NCBI RefSeq assembly: GCF_051390635.1
Contig: NZ_JBPODT010000002.1
Span: forward strand, 1-64,000
Source of the DNA: Microbaculum sp051390635
Lineage (GTDB): Bacteria; Pseudomonadota; Alphaproteobacteria; Rhizobiales; Tepidamorphaceae
Length of the DNA: 64,000 nt
Direction: 5' to 3'
In this document: positions 17,005-25,780 of the stretch, one piece after another
Layout: the number at the start of each line of letters is the position of its first letter
How positions within the stretch are numbered: position 1 is the stretch's first letter
Translations under genes and position numbers: made by a program
Notes under the pieces: model-generated
The model's database searches: none
What the model saw: only the letters and a program-made list of their open reading frames with translations
Told to the model about the DNA's origin: nothing

Positions 17005-17805
17005 TCACTCGTCCCAAAAGCTCGCGCCGAGCTGATCCATGCGATGGCCGAGCTCGCTCGAGAGCGCCATCAGTTCGGGACCGAGCGTCTCCTGGAAATG
17101 CGCCTCGTCCAGGCCACGCCGCCGCGTGCCGCAGTTGAGTGCCAGCACCGTCTCGCCACGATCTAGCCAGACCGGCGCCCCGACGGCGAAAATCTCGCGC
17201 CGCCAGGCACCGAACGACACCGAGAAGCCGCGCCGGTCGACCTCGGCGATCTCGGCGCGCAGCTCCGCCTCAACCGTGTCGGCCTTGTCGCCCGCGGCAG
17301 CGCGAATGGCCTGCATGTGATGCTCGCGCTCTGCCTCCGGCAGCGCCCACATATAGGCACGGCCCATCGCCGACTGCGCGATCGGCACCAGGGAGCCGAT
17401 ACGAAGACGCATGGTCACTGTCTCCGGCCCGGAGCAGTAGTGAAGATAGACCATGTCGGGACCGTCGCCGATACCAAGCGCGACCGACATCTCGTACTTG
17501 TCGGCAAGCGCCTGCATCAGCGGTTCGGCGACCCGGCGCACCGGCAGGGAACGCAGTAGCGCATGCCCCAGCGCGGTTACCTTGTCGCCGAGATGGTACT
17601 GGCCGTGTGGCTCGACCTGCCGCAGATAGCCCATCTGCGACAGCGTGTAGGACAGCCGCGCCACGGTCGCCTTCGGCAACGCCGTCCGCTCGGCGATCTC
17701 CTTGTTGCCGAGTGGCGCATCGATCGCGCGGAAGGCCCGCAGGATGTTCAGGCCACGCGCGAGAGAAACGACCATGGTCGTGTCCTTCGCCTTCACCGCA
17801 GCCAT
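17005..17805 (-). CDS. IclR-family transcriptional regulator 2
   Basis: The 266-residue IclR protein has the DNA-binding domain at about residues 10-72 (GNKEIAERTALPKATVARL) and the effector domain after it (YLHYCSGPETVTMRLRIGS). The open frame continues upstream, but the family start is the ATG at 17805, shortly before TTMVVSLARGLNILRAF. It lies 22 bp after crotonase 2 and 2 bp before IclR 1. Two different IclR proteins in tandem in one operon suggest that two signals, or two promoters, are controlled. Confidence 0.9.
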   Translation of the reverse strand: MAAVKAKDTTMVVSLARGLNILRAFRAIDAPLGNKEIAERTALPKATVARLSYTLSQMGYLRQVEPHGQYHLGDKVTALGHALLRSLPVRRVAEPLMQALADKYEMSVALGIGDGPDMVYLHYCSGPETVTMRLRIGSLVPIAQSAMGRAYMWALPEAEREHHMQAIRAAAGDKADTVEAELRAEIAEVDRRGFSVSFGAWRREIFAVGAPVWLDRGETVLALNCGTRRRGLDEAHFQETLGPELMALSSELGHRMDQLGASFWDE

Positions 17806-17827
17806 TTTCGCACCACTCCCCACGCGT

Positions 17828-18631
17828 TTATTTGCCGCTCCACACGGGCGGGCGCTTCTCGGCGAAGGCACGTGGCCCCTCCTGCGCGTCTTCGCTCGCA
17901 TAGACATGCTCGTATATTCGTTTTGCGCTCTCAAGGCCTTCGGCGCAACCCAAGTCCATGGTTCGCAAGATTGATTCTTTCCCGGCCGCCACCGACAACG
18001 GCGCATTGTCCCGGATCGTCGCGGCCAGGGACCGGGCACGCGCCAGCACGGCCTCCACGGTCGGCTCGATATGGTTGACGAAGCCCAGCGCGTGCAGCCT
18101 TTCGATCGTCTGCAATTCGCCGGTGAGGACCATTTCCATCAGAATCGGCTGGGGCATTTGCCAGAGCAGCGGCATCGCCCAGGGGGAACCGCGCCCGCGC
18201 TTCGCTTCGGTGATGCCTCCGCTCGTGCCGGCCAGCCCCACGCGCAAATCGGCGTTGAGCGAGATCATGAAGCCCCCGGCTGCGAAATGGCCGGTCATCG
18301 CCGCAATGATCGGCTTGCGCACCTGACGCATCCGCTCATGGAACGGATCGCGGATCAGGGTCAGAACGTCGACACCACGTGTTGCACGAAGCTCGCTCGC
18401 TTCCTTCAGGTCCATGCCGGCACAGAAGGTGCCGCAAGGCGCGGCCGTCAGGATCGCCACCCGGATGTCGTCACGGCGATCTACCTCTTCCCACAGGTCG
18501 TACAGCCGGTTCGCGGCGGCCACGGACAGTGCGTTTCGCCGTTCGGGACGGTTGAGCGTGATCGTTGCGATGCCCTCCGAGTCTTCGAAGAGCACGGTTT
18601 CCGCTGCCAGCATACGAGTGCAATCCTCCAT
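17828..18631 (-). CDS. Enoyl-CoA hydratase/isomerase (crotonase) 2
   Basis: The 267-residue crotonase carries GTFCAGMDLKEASEL and GHFAAGGFMISLNADLR as oxyanion-hole segments. It is clearly paralogous to crotonase 3 at 24,701: both share FCAGMDLK, the GRG-W-P-LLW-MPQP block, NAPLSV and the DLGCAEGL segment. It is the first gene of the leftward operon crotonase 2 - IclR 2 - IclR 1 - crotonase 1 and diverges from the TAXI importer gene across a 262-bp regulatory gap. Confidence 0.88.
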   Translation of the reverse strand: MEDCTRMLAAETVLFEDSEGIATITLNRPERRNALSVAAANRLYDLWEEVDRRDDIRVAILTAAPCGTFCAGMDLKEASELRATRGVDVLTLIRDPFHERMRQVRKPIIAAMTGHFAAGGFMISLNADLRVGLAGTSGGITEAKRGRGSPWAMPLLWQMPQPILMEMVLTGELQTIERLHALGFVNHIEPTVEAVLARARSLAATIRDNAPLSVAAGKESILRTMDLGCAEGLESAKRIYEHVYASEDAQEGPRAFAEKRPPVWSGK

Positions 18632-18676
18632 CGCCTTGCGCCGGTCCGGCGCGATCGAGGCAACACTAGCAGAAAC

Positions 18677-18698
18677 TCATAGTGCGGAACAATATTTC
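18677..18698. promoter_or_regulatory. Candidate IclR-type operator, site 2
   Basis: TCAT-AG-TGCGGAAC-N4-TTTC follows the pattern shared with sites at 11,365 and 25,620. It lies 46 bp upstream of crotonase 2 and about 196 bp upstream of the TAXI receptor gene, in the divergent gap. Autoregulation of the iclR operon is likely if the motif is real. Confidence 0.5.
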
Positions 18699-18893
18699 AA
18701 AATATGCTTGTGTGCGGTTGCCCGCTGTGCCATTTTTGCCGGCGTGGAATGCAGGTTTTTGCCGGGCCACACATGCTCTGACATGCCAGGTGCGGCCTTA
18801 CCGAAAGGAAGGCCCGCGACCTCGGCAGCGGGCGTCGCAACGCGCTTTTCGATAGGCCGCAGGCAGGCGGCCACCTACGATAGGGAGGATTGA

Positions 18894-19847
18894 ATGCAGA
18901 CGAAGCTACGCAGAACGCTTTTGGGTGCCGCGATGTGCCTTGCTGCAGGCACATTGAGCCCGGCAGCGGCACAGACGTTCAGCTTGGGTTCGACGAACGC
19001 GACATCGAGCCACTACCAGATCGCCGTAGCGATGGCCCAGGCCATCGAGGCCGGCATCCCCGACTCGACCGCCACTGTCGTGGAGACCGGTGCCAGCGTC
19101 GACAATGTGCGTCGCCTGGTGCGTGGAGAGATCGATCTCGGCCTCGTCGCCGGAGACGTGTTCGTTCAGGCGAAGCAGGGCATCGGCCAGTTTGAAGGCC
19201 ATGCGGTCGAGGATCTCGTCGCGCTCTATCCCTACAACGACTCGGTCATCAACATCGCGGTGCGTGCGGATTCGGGCATCACCACGCTGGAAGAGCTCGA
19301 TGGCAAGAAGTTCACCCCCGGCATCCGCGGCAGTGGCGGCGAGCTTCTCATCACGCAGAGCTTCGAACAGTTCGGCATAAATCCGGACTACGTGTACGGC
19401 ACGGTCACCGATGCGATCGAAGGCGTGCGCAACGACCAGTTGGTCGGCTACAGCAAGTATGCTGCCGCCAATCGCGTCGACTCCACCTTGCAGGAACTGA
19501 TGACGTCGGTGGATATGCGCATCCTAGGCTTCACGCCCGAACAGCAGAAACTTGTCGCCGAGAAGATCCCCGGCGTCGGTTTCACCACGCTGCCGGCAGG
19601 GTTCATCAAGGACAATCCGGCGGTCGTCACGCCGTCCGTCCCGATCGTTTATGCTACCCGCCTCTCGCTCATGGACGATGAGACCGCGCGCAAGGTGGCG
19701 CAGGCAATCGGTGAGAACAAGCAGATCCTTATCGATGTCTGGCCGCAGCTCGCCGACTACGACTTCAAGGGCTCGATTCTGTCGACGGTCGGCATCGGCA
19801 TCGAAGTGCATCCGGGCGCCATGTCGTACTGGGAGTCGGCCGAGTAG
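18894..19847 (+). CDS. TAXI-family TRAP transporter solute-binding protein
   Basis: The 317-residue periplasmic receptor has a Sec signal peptide of about 26 residues (cleavage after AAA in SPAAAQTF) and the TAXI-family fold: GSTNATSSHYQIAVAMAQAI near the mature N-terminus and TGASVDNVRRLVRGEIDLG. TAXI receptors pair with fused DctQM permeases, and such a permease follows. The ribosome site AGGGAGG precedes the ATG closely. It diverges from crotonase 2, which ties this importer to the second catabolic island. Confidence 0.9.
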   Translation: MQTKLRRTLLGAAMCLAAGTLSPAAAQTFSLGSTNATSSHYQIAVAMAQAIEAGIPDSTATVVETGASVDNVRRLVRGEIDLGLVAGDVFVQAKQGIGQFEGHAVEDLVALYPYNDSVINIAVRADSGITTLEELDGKKFTPGIRGSGGELLITQSFEQFGINPDYVYGTVTDAIEGVRNDQLVGYSKYAAANRVDSTLQELMTSVDMRILGFTPEQQKLVAEKIPGVGFTTLPAGFIKDNPAVVTPSVPIVYATRLSLMDDETARKVAQAIGENKQILIDVWPQLADYDFKGSILSTVGIGIEVHPGAMSYWESAE

Positions 19848-19870
19848 TTCGCGCCGGATTCCGACCACAA

Positions 19871-19906
19871 GCGACCGCTCCGGGGCTAGGCGCCCCGAGC
19901 GGTCGC
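19871..19906 (+). terminator. Hairpin between TAXI receptor and permease genes
   Basis: GCGACCGCT-C-CGGGGC (19871-19886) pairs with GCCCCG-AGCGGTCGC (19892-19906), leaving one bulged C and a short loop. There is no long T-run. Lying between a receptor gene and its permease, it more likely causes partial termination or protects the receptor mRNA so that the receptor is made in excess, a common arrangement in transport operons. Confidence 0.55.
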
Positions 19907-19942
19907 CGTCATTCACCGACAGTTCCACGCCGGAAAACCAAC

Positions 19943-21916
19943 ATGGTCGACGCTTGGTCTGATCGCAGGTTCCACGAGGCGATCAACGCGCTGCTGCGGG
20001 TCGTCCTCGTAACATATGCCCTGTTCCAGATTTACACGTCATTCTTCGGAATGATGGAGCCTCTGGTCCAGCGCGGCATCTTTCTCGGCCTCGGGCTCGG
20101 ATCGGTCTTTCTGCTGACGGCGGCAAATCGGCTCGGACAGGGCAGGCCGACCGTCGCAGTCATCGTCAACGTCCTCCTGGCTGCAGCCGGTTACTACGTC
20201 TGCTTCCATATCGTCTTCAGTTCGAAGCGCCTGTCCGACTTCATGGTGGAACTGACCACCTGGGACATCGTGCTCGGCATCGCGACGATCGGCCTCGTAC
20301 TCGAGGCGGCGCGCCGCACGATCGGGTGGTTCCTACCGGTGCTGGCCGTTATCGGCCTGGCCTACTACTACTTCGGACACGGCGTCATTTCCGGCACATG
20401 GCAGCCGCCGCGCGTCTCCACCCTGACGTTCGTGGAGACCTACTACGCCTCCACCGAAGCCATCTTCGGCTATATGGTCGATATGGGGACGCGGGTAATC
20501 GCGATCTTCATCATCCTCGGGGCGCTCCTGCTCAGCACCGGCGCAACGGAGATCTTCATCAAGCTCGCGACCATGATCGCCGGCCGCAGCTATGGCGGCC
20601 AGGCGAAGGTCTGCACGGTTTCGTCCGCCCTGTTCGGCACGGTCACCGGATCGGCCGTCGCCAATGTCATGGCCATGGGACCGGTCACGATTCCGACCAT
20701 GCGACGTTCCGGCTACAGCGGGAGCTACGCCGCCGCCGTCGAGGCCGTGTCGTCAGCCGGAGGCCAGATCATGCCGCCGGTGATGGGCGCCGGCGCCTTC
20801 ATCATGGCCGAGATCCTCAACATTCCGTACTCGCAGGTCATGACGGCCGCGCTGATCCCGGCGCTGCTTTACTTCCTGGTGCTGTGGTTCAGCATCGGAA
20901 TGCGCGCGCGGCGCCTCGACATCCGCCCGTTGGATCGCAGTGAGATGCCGCAATGGCGGGACCTCGCTGACCCCTTCACCGCGCTTCCGATGTACCTGCC
21001 GGTCGTGAGCCTCATCGTCATGCTGGCGCGCGATTTCACGCCGACGCTGGCCGGCTCCGTCGCCGTCGTCGTTCTGATCGGGACCCTGTTCGTGCTGCGC
21101 ACGCTGAGGTGCCTGATCGACGGGGAGCCGCACAAGCTCGGCGCCACCTACCGCACGCTCGTGCGCGAGATACTCAAGGGTCTCTACGATGGCGGCAAGG
21201 CCATCGCCATGGTCGCCGTTCTGCTCGCCTGCGCGGCGATTGTGGTGAAGGTGCTGACGGCCACCGGAATCGGCGTCAAGATCTCCAGCCTCATCCTGTC
21301 CTTCTCCGACGACAGCCTTGTGCTCGTGCTGATATTCACGGCCGTACTGGCTATTCTTCTGGGCATGGATGTGCCGACGACGGCCTCCTACATTCTCGCA
21401 TCTGCGGTCGCCGGCCCGATTCTGATCAAGCTCGGAATCGAGCCGCTCAACGCCCATATGTTCATCTTCTACTTCGCCATCATGTCGGCGATCACACCAC
21501 CGGTTTGCGCCAGTGTCTTTGCCGCAGCATCCATCGCGGGCGAGAACTTCTGGCGCGTCGCCGGACATGCCGTTGTGATGGCCATCGCGCTCTATCTCAT
21601 TCCGTTCCTTTTCATCTTCCGCACCGGCGTGCTGATGGAAGGCAGCGCTTTCGACATCATTCACAATACGGCGATGACGGCGCTCGCGGTGATCGCAATC
21701 ACGGGCGCCTCGGCGGGCTACCTGCTCGGGCTGCTGGCCTGGCCGATGCGGATCGCGCTGTATGCGGGCGGTGCGATGCTGTTCTATCCCGCTGTCTGGA
21801 GCGACGCGGCCGGAATTGCCGTCGTCGTCGTCGTGGCCGCTCTGAGCCGCTGGCGGACGACATCCAGCCGGGCCTTGCCCCCGACGGGCCGGGCGGCTCT
21901 GGACAAGAGACTGTAG
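19943..21916 (+). CDS. TRAP transporter fused permease (DctQM)
   Basis: The 657-residue membrane protein fuses the small and large TRAP permease subunits. About 170 N-terminal residues form four helices. The DctM-like part follows with SALFGTVTGSAVANVMAMGPVTIPTM, SAGGQIMPPVMGAGAFIMAEI and MDVPTTASYILASAVAGP. This fused form is standard for TAXI systems. It follows the receptor gene after a hairpin-containing 95-bp gap and imports the compound degraded by the island. Substrate unknown. Confidence 0.92.
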   Translation: MVDAWSDRRFHEAINALLRVVLVTYALFQIYTSFFGMMEPLVQRGIFLGLGLGSVFLLTAANRLGQGRPTVAVIVNVLLAAAGYYVCFHIVFSSKRLSDFMVELTTWDIVLGIATIGLVLEAARRTIGWFLPVLAVIGLAYYYFGHGVISGTWQPPRVSTLTFVETYYASTEAIFGYMVDMGTRVIAIFIILGALLLSTGATEIFIKLATMIAGRSYGGQAKVCTVSSALFGTVTGSAVANVMAMGPVTIPTMRRSGYSGSYAAAVEAVSSAGGQIMPPVMGAGAFIMAEILNIPYSQVMTAALIPALLYFLVLWFSIGMRARRLDIRPLDRSEMPQWRDLADPFTALPMYLPVVSLIVMLARDFTPTLAGSVAVVVLIGTLFVLRTLRCLIDGEPHKLGATYRTLVREILKGLYDGGKAIAMVAVLLACAAIVVKVLTATGIGVKISSLILSFSDDSLVLVLIFTAVLAILLGMDVPTTASYILASAVAGPILIKLGIEPLNAHMFIFYFAIMSAITPPVCASVFAAASIAGENFWRVAGHAVVMAIALYLIPFLFIFRTGVLMEGSAFDIIHNTAMTALAVIAITGASAGYLLGLLAWPMRIALYAGGAMLFYPAVWSDAAGIAVVVVVAALSRWRTTSSRALPPTGRAALDKRL

Positions 21917-21956
21917 GGGACGGAAACGAAGCGGCGCCGTCGGGTCGGCGACCGCC

Positions 21957-23051
21957 CTAGGTGCGCTGGCGGCGCGCCAGCCACCAGCCGAACGGGGTCG
22001 GCCAGCGCTCGAAGGGGCGATCGTCGAGTACGTTCGCCGCGTGAAGTGCCCAATTGGGCTCTACCAGCATCTGTCGTCCGATCGCGACGAGATCGGCCTT
22101 GCCGGTCCGTACGATCGCGTCGGCTTGCGCCGCTTCCGTGATGCCGCCCACCGCCATGGTGGCGATGTCCGCTGTGGCGCGTAGGTCCGCGGCGAAGCCA
22201 ACCTGGAAACCCGGCCCGCGCGGCACCAGCATCTCCTTGCGCGGCAGGATCATGCCGCCCGACGAGCAATCGACCAGATCGACTCCCAGTTCGCGAAGCC
22301 GGGCGGCGAGATAGCGGGACTCTTCGAGCGACCATCCCACATCGACGCCGTCGACGGAGGAAATCCGGCAGGCGAGGGGCTTCTGCGCCGGCCAGGTCTC
22401 CCGAACCGCCGCCACCACGCGAAGCGGAAAGCGCACCCGGTTCTCGAGGCTGCCGCCATAGGAATCCGTGCGCAGGTTGGAAAGCGGCGACAGGAAGCTG
22501 TGCAGCAGGTAGCCGTGCGCCATGTGGATCTCGACGAGGTCGAACCCGGCATCGTTGGCTCGCCGGGCGGCATCACGATAGGCCGCGACCAGCCTCTCCA
22601 TATCCGCCTCGGTCATCTGACGCGGCACGTGGCCACCCTGGGCCGCAGGCGTCGCACTCGGCCCGATCACCTCCATGCCTGGCGCGATCGGAGCGGGAGC
22701 GAAGCCCTGCCACGGCGCGGAAGTCGATGCCTTGCGCCCGGCATGCTGAAGCTGGATGCCGATGGCCGCGCCGCAGCCATGGACCGCTTCGGCCAGCTCG
22801 GCGAGGGGCCCGGCCTGTCCCTCGCTCCATATGCCGAGATCGGCATCGGTGGAGCGTCCCTCCGGACTGACGGCTGTGGCCTCTGTCATGACGAGGCCCG
22901 CTCCGCCTAGGGCGAAGCGGGCCAGATGGGTGCGGTGCCAGGCCGTCGGCACCGCGTCCGGTGCCGAATAGGTCTGCATGGGCGAGACGACGACACGATT
23001 GGCGAGCCGCAGATCGCGGAGCGCAAAGGGCTCGAACAAGCCCTCTGTCAT
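21957..23051 (-). CDS. Old yellow enzyme-family NADH:flavin oxidoreductase
   Basis: The 364-residue FMN-dependent ene-reductase is of the YqjM-like class. The substrate-side His is in QLQHAGRK and the family block HMAHGYLLHSFLSPLSN is at about residues 180-196. The VAIGRQMLVEPNW segment near the end binds the FMN phosphate. It overlaps the acyl-CoA dehydrogenase gene by 4 bp (start at 23051). The longer open frame upstream is a shadow of that gene. In a CoA island it would reduce an activated C=C bond of an enone or dienoyl intermediate. Confidence 0.9.
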   Translation of the reverse strand: MTEGLFEPFALRDLRLANRVVVSPMQTYSAPDAVPTAWHRTHLARFALGGAGLVMTEATAVSPEGRSTDADLGIWSEGQAGPLAELAEAVHGCGAAIGIQLQHAGRKASTSAPWQGFAPAPIAPGMEVIGPSATPAAQGGHVPRQMTEADMERLVAAYRDAARRANDAGFDLVEIHMAHGYLLHSFLSPLSNLRTDSYGGSLENRVRFPLRVVAAVRETWPAQKPLACRISSVDGVDVGWSLEESRYLAARLRELGVDLVDCSSGGMILPRKEMLVPRGPGFQVGFAADLRATADIATMAVGGITEAAQADAIVRTGKADLVAIGRQMLVEPNWALHAANVLDDRPFERWPTPFGWWLARRQRT

Positions 23052-24190
23052 CTGGCGCGCATGGCCTTGCTGATGATGGCGCGCTGAATCTGCGACGTGC
23101 CGCCCCCGATCGTGCACTGCATGCCTTCCCGGAAATAGCGCTCCATATCGGCCTCCGGCAGCATGGAATGTCCGCCCAGGATCTGCATGCCCTGGCGCGA
23201 AACGGTCTGCAGCGTTTCCGAGGCGAACAGCTTGGCCATCGCCACTTCCTTGCCGCACGGCTCGCCGCGCGCGGCCACTTCCGCCGCCCGGTAGACCAGC
23301 AACCGTGCCGCATCCACCTGTGTCTGCATGTCGGCCAGCATATGGCGGATCACCTGGAAGTCGAAGATCGGCTGGTCGAACTGAACGCGTTCATGGGCAT
23401 AGCCGAGCGCGTCGTCGACCGCCGTCTGCGCATTGCCGACATACGCCGCCGCCACCGCGATACGCTCCAGTTCGAGATGGTCGGTGATGATTTCCCAGCC
23501 CTGTCCCTCATGGCCCAGCCGGTTGGCGACCGGCACGCGGGCATCGTCGACGAAGATTTCGGTCGTACCCGTCGACCGCCGCGCGAGCGTCGGCAGCTTC
23601 CGGATATCGAGGCCGGGCGTATCATTGGGGACGATCATGACGGACAGCCCCTTGTGCTTGGCCGCCTCCGGATCGGTCCGCACGAGCATCGCGATCTTGA
23701 CGTCGCGGGCGGCCGCGCCGCTGCACCACAGTTTCTGGCCCTTGATCACGTACTCGTCGCCGTCGCGATGCGCGCGGGTGCGGGTGGAGGCCGCATCCGA
23801 GCCGGCACTTGGCTCCGAGATCGAGATCGAGAAGCGGATGGCGCCGCTCATGAAGGGCTCGAGATAGGTTTCTTTCTGCGTATCGGAGCCGAATTTCACG
23901 ATGTTCATCGCGGTAAAGGTCGGCACCAGCACGGAGGTGGCGAAGTCGAAGCCGAATTTGCCGAGCCCTTCGCACATCAGCGCATAATCGAAAATGTCGC
24001 CGCCGAAGCCGCCGTGATCCTCGGGGATCAGCAGCCTCAGCCAGCCCTCGTTGGCGATCTTCTCGTAGGCCTCGTAGGGATAGGCCCGCTCCATGTCGTG
24101 CTCGCGGATGTACTCGCGCGTCACCTCCTTTTCCATGAAGCGGTCGACGGTCTCGTGCCAGGCGCGCTGCTCGCTGTTGAGGAAGTTCAT
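23048..24190 (-). CDS. Acyl-CoA dehydrogenase, isovaleryl/long-chain-type active site
   Basis: The 380-residue FAD-dependent dehydrogenase introduces an alpha-beta double bond into an acyl-CoA. SEPSAGSDAAS is the flavin/substrate motif and the C-terminal signature is TIGGGTSQIQ. Medium- and short-chain enzymes have the catalytic Glu in YEGTS at this place. Here it is Gly, as in isovaleryl- and long-chain-type enzymes (IGAGTSE), whose base sits on another helix. That fits a branched or bulky substrate. It is translationally coupled to the ene-reductase and to the MaoC gene (24187). Confidence 0.9.
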   Translation of the reverse strand: MNFLNSEQRAWHETVDRFMEKEVTREYIREHDMERAYPYEAYEKIANEGWLRLLIPEDHGGFGGDIFDYALMCEGLGKFGFDFATSVLVPTFTAMNIVKFGSDTQKETYLEPFMSGAIRFSISISEPSAGSDAASTRTRAHRDGDEYVIKGQKLWCSGAAARDVKIAMLVRTDPEAAKHKGLSVMIVPNDTPGLDIRKLPTLARRSTGTTEIFVDDARVPVANRLGHEGQGWEIITDHLELERIAVAAAYVGNAQTAVDDALGYAHERVQFDQPIFDFQVIRHMLADMQTQVDAARLLVYRAAEVAARGEPCGKEVAMAKLFASETLQTVSRQGMQILGGHSMLPEADMERYFREGMQCTIGGGTSQIQRAIISKAMRAR

Positions 24191-24672
24191 GACTTGGCAA
24201 ACTCCATTTCGGCAAAGGGATCGCTGGCGGCCGGCTCGAGCCGTTCGCCGCGGATGAGTAGGCTGAATTCGCAGCGCAGGATCGTCTCGCGGCGCTGATT
24301 GACGCCCAGCAACTCGCAGGTCGCCACGCCGGCACCGTCCTTCTTGGGGCGCAGGGCGATGATCTCGGAGCGCGCCCAGACGGTGTCGCCGATGAAGCTC
24401 GGCTTGAGGAAGCGCAGGCGGTCGACGCCATAGAAGACCTCGACCACGCCGGCATCGAACGGCATGAGCGCGTTGACGATCGAGAAAACCAGCGAGCCCT
24501 GCACGAGGCGCTGGCCGTAGAGCGCTTCACGGGCAAACTCGACATTGGAATGGATTTCCAGCCAGTTGCCGGTGAGCATGCAGAAATTGACGACGTCGGT
24601 CTCCGTCAGCGTGCGCCCGCGCGACGTGCGAACCTGTCCGACCTCCAGTTCGCCGAATGTCTGATCGATCAT
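24187..24672 (-). CDS. MaoC-like hydratase/dehydratase family protein
   Basis: This hot-dog-fold protein has 161 residues. At the place of the (R)-hydratase catalytic motif (Asp-x4-His, as in GDxNPIH) it reads GNWLEIH: the His (His41) is kept but the Asp is Asn36. Activity may be altered, or a neighbouring Glu may serve. The ATG at 24672 gives the family N-terminus; the longer frame upstream overlaps crotonase 3. It overlaps the dehydrogenase gene by 4 bp and probably hydrates the enoyl-CoA formed there. Confidence 0.8.
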   Translation of the reverse strand: MIDQTFGELEVGQVRTSRGRTLTETDVVNFCMLTGNWLEIHSNVEFAREALYGQRLVQGSLVFSIVNALMPFDAGVVEVFYGVDRLRFLKPSFIGDTVWARSEIIALRPKKDGAGVATCELLGVNQRRETILRCEFSLLIRGERLEPAASDPFAEMEFAKS

Positions 24673-24700
24673 AGTGTCTCCCGTGATGCTAGGGGCTGGA

Positions 24701-25492
24701 TCAGCGACCCAACCAGCGCGGCTTGCGCCTCTCGGCAAAGGCGCGGGCGCCTTCGCCCGCGTCTTCGCTGGTATAGACCGCGCGATGGAGTTCGGCAGCT
24801 TTGGCAAGGCCCTCGGCGCAGCCAAGATCCATGCCCGCCGCAAGGCTCGCCTTGGCCGCGCGCACTGATAGTGGCGCGTTCTCCGCGATACGTCGCGCCA
24901 GTGCCATTGCCCGGGTACGGACATCGGCAACGCTTTGCTCGACATGATTGACGAAGCCGTGACGGGCCAGGTCCTCGACGGAGACGGGATCGCCGGTGAG
25001 CATCATTTCCGTAAGCACCGGCTGCGGCAGCATCCATAGGAGTGGCACCGCCCACGATGTGCCCCGCCCGAAACGCGCCTCCGAGATCATGGCCACCGAG
25101 CCGGCGAGACCGATCCGGATGTCGGCCCCCATCGCAATCAGCATGCCGGCTCCGGCGAAATGGCCGACAAGGGCGCAGACGATCGGCTTGGTGACGTCCC
25201 GCATGTCTGCCTGGAACGGATCCTCCATGCGGTCCAGCGGATCGTCGCCCGCGGCGCGGATCGCCGCCATGTCCTTCAGGTCCATGCCGGCGCAGAACGT
25301 CCCGCAATCGGTGGCATCGACGACGACGGCGAGGATGGAGGTGTCCTCCTCGACCTGCCGCCACAGGGCGGTCAGCCGATTGGCGGTCTCGACGTCGATG
25401 GCGTTGCGTCGATCCGGCCGGTTCAGCGTGATGCGCGCGATTCCGTCTTCGACGCCGAATATCACGGGCGCATTCGTCTCCGCGTCCTGCAT
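24701..25492 (-). CDS. Enoyl-CoA hydratase/isomerase (crotonase) 3
   Basis: The 263-residue crotonase has FCAGMDLKDMAAIR and GHFAGAGMLIAMGADIR as oxyanion segments. It is the paralogue of crotonase 2 (17,828), with similarity over the whole length including the C-terminal A-FAE-R-P-W tail. The ATG at 25492 gives the family start; the frame remains open for 41 more codons upstream without support. It is the first gene of the leftward crotonase 3 - MaoC - dehydrogenase - ene-reductase operon. Confidence 0.87.
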   Translation of the reverse strand: MQDAETNAPVIFGVEDGIARITLNRPDRRNAIDVETANRLTALWRQVEEDTSILAVVVDATDCGTFCAGMDLKDMAAIRAAGDDPLDRMEDPFQADMRDVTKPIVCALVGHFAGAGMLIAMGADIRIGLAGSVAMISEARFGRGTSWAVPLLWMLPQPVLTEMMLTGDPVSVEDLARHGFVNHVEQSVADVRTRAMALARRIAENAPLSVRAAKASLAAGMDLGCAEGLAKAAELHRAVYTSEDAGEGARAFAERRKPRWLGR

Positions 25493-25619
25493 GCCATCCG
25501 CGCCTTCCCACGCCGTCGTCTTTTCTCCGAGGACAGCATCTATTCGCCGCCCGTCGAGGCCCGTGCCAGGGCCTTTCCCGGAACTTAGTCGAGGCCGCTG
25601 GAAAGGGTCAATCAAATTT

Positions 25620-25641
25620 CCACCTTGCGGAACGGATTTTC
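25620..25641. promoter_or_regulatory. Candidate IclR-type operator, site 3
   Basis: CCAC-CT-TGCGGAAC-N4-TTTC has the pattern of sites 11,365 and 18,677. It also contains the near-perfect dyad TTCCAC-CTT-GCGGAA (25618-25632), the form expected for an IclR-family dimer. It lies in the 288-bp divergent gap, 128 bp from crotonase 3 and 140 bp from the second AtuA-like gene. Confidence 0.55.
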
Positions 25642-25780
25642 GAAAAACTGTTGACGCCCCATCTTTCGCATGACAAGAAACCGGTCTGTCTACGACCCGT
25701 CAGAGAGGGCAGGCCGGCTCGCATTTCGGCCCGTTCGGACAGGGATGTCGGGGGCAATTCGGAAGAATCGGGAGCACCGG

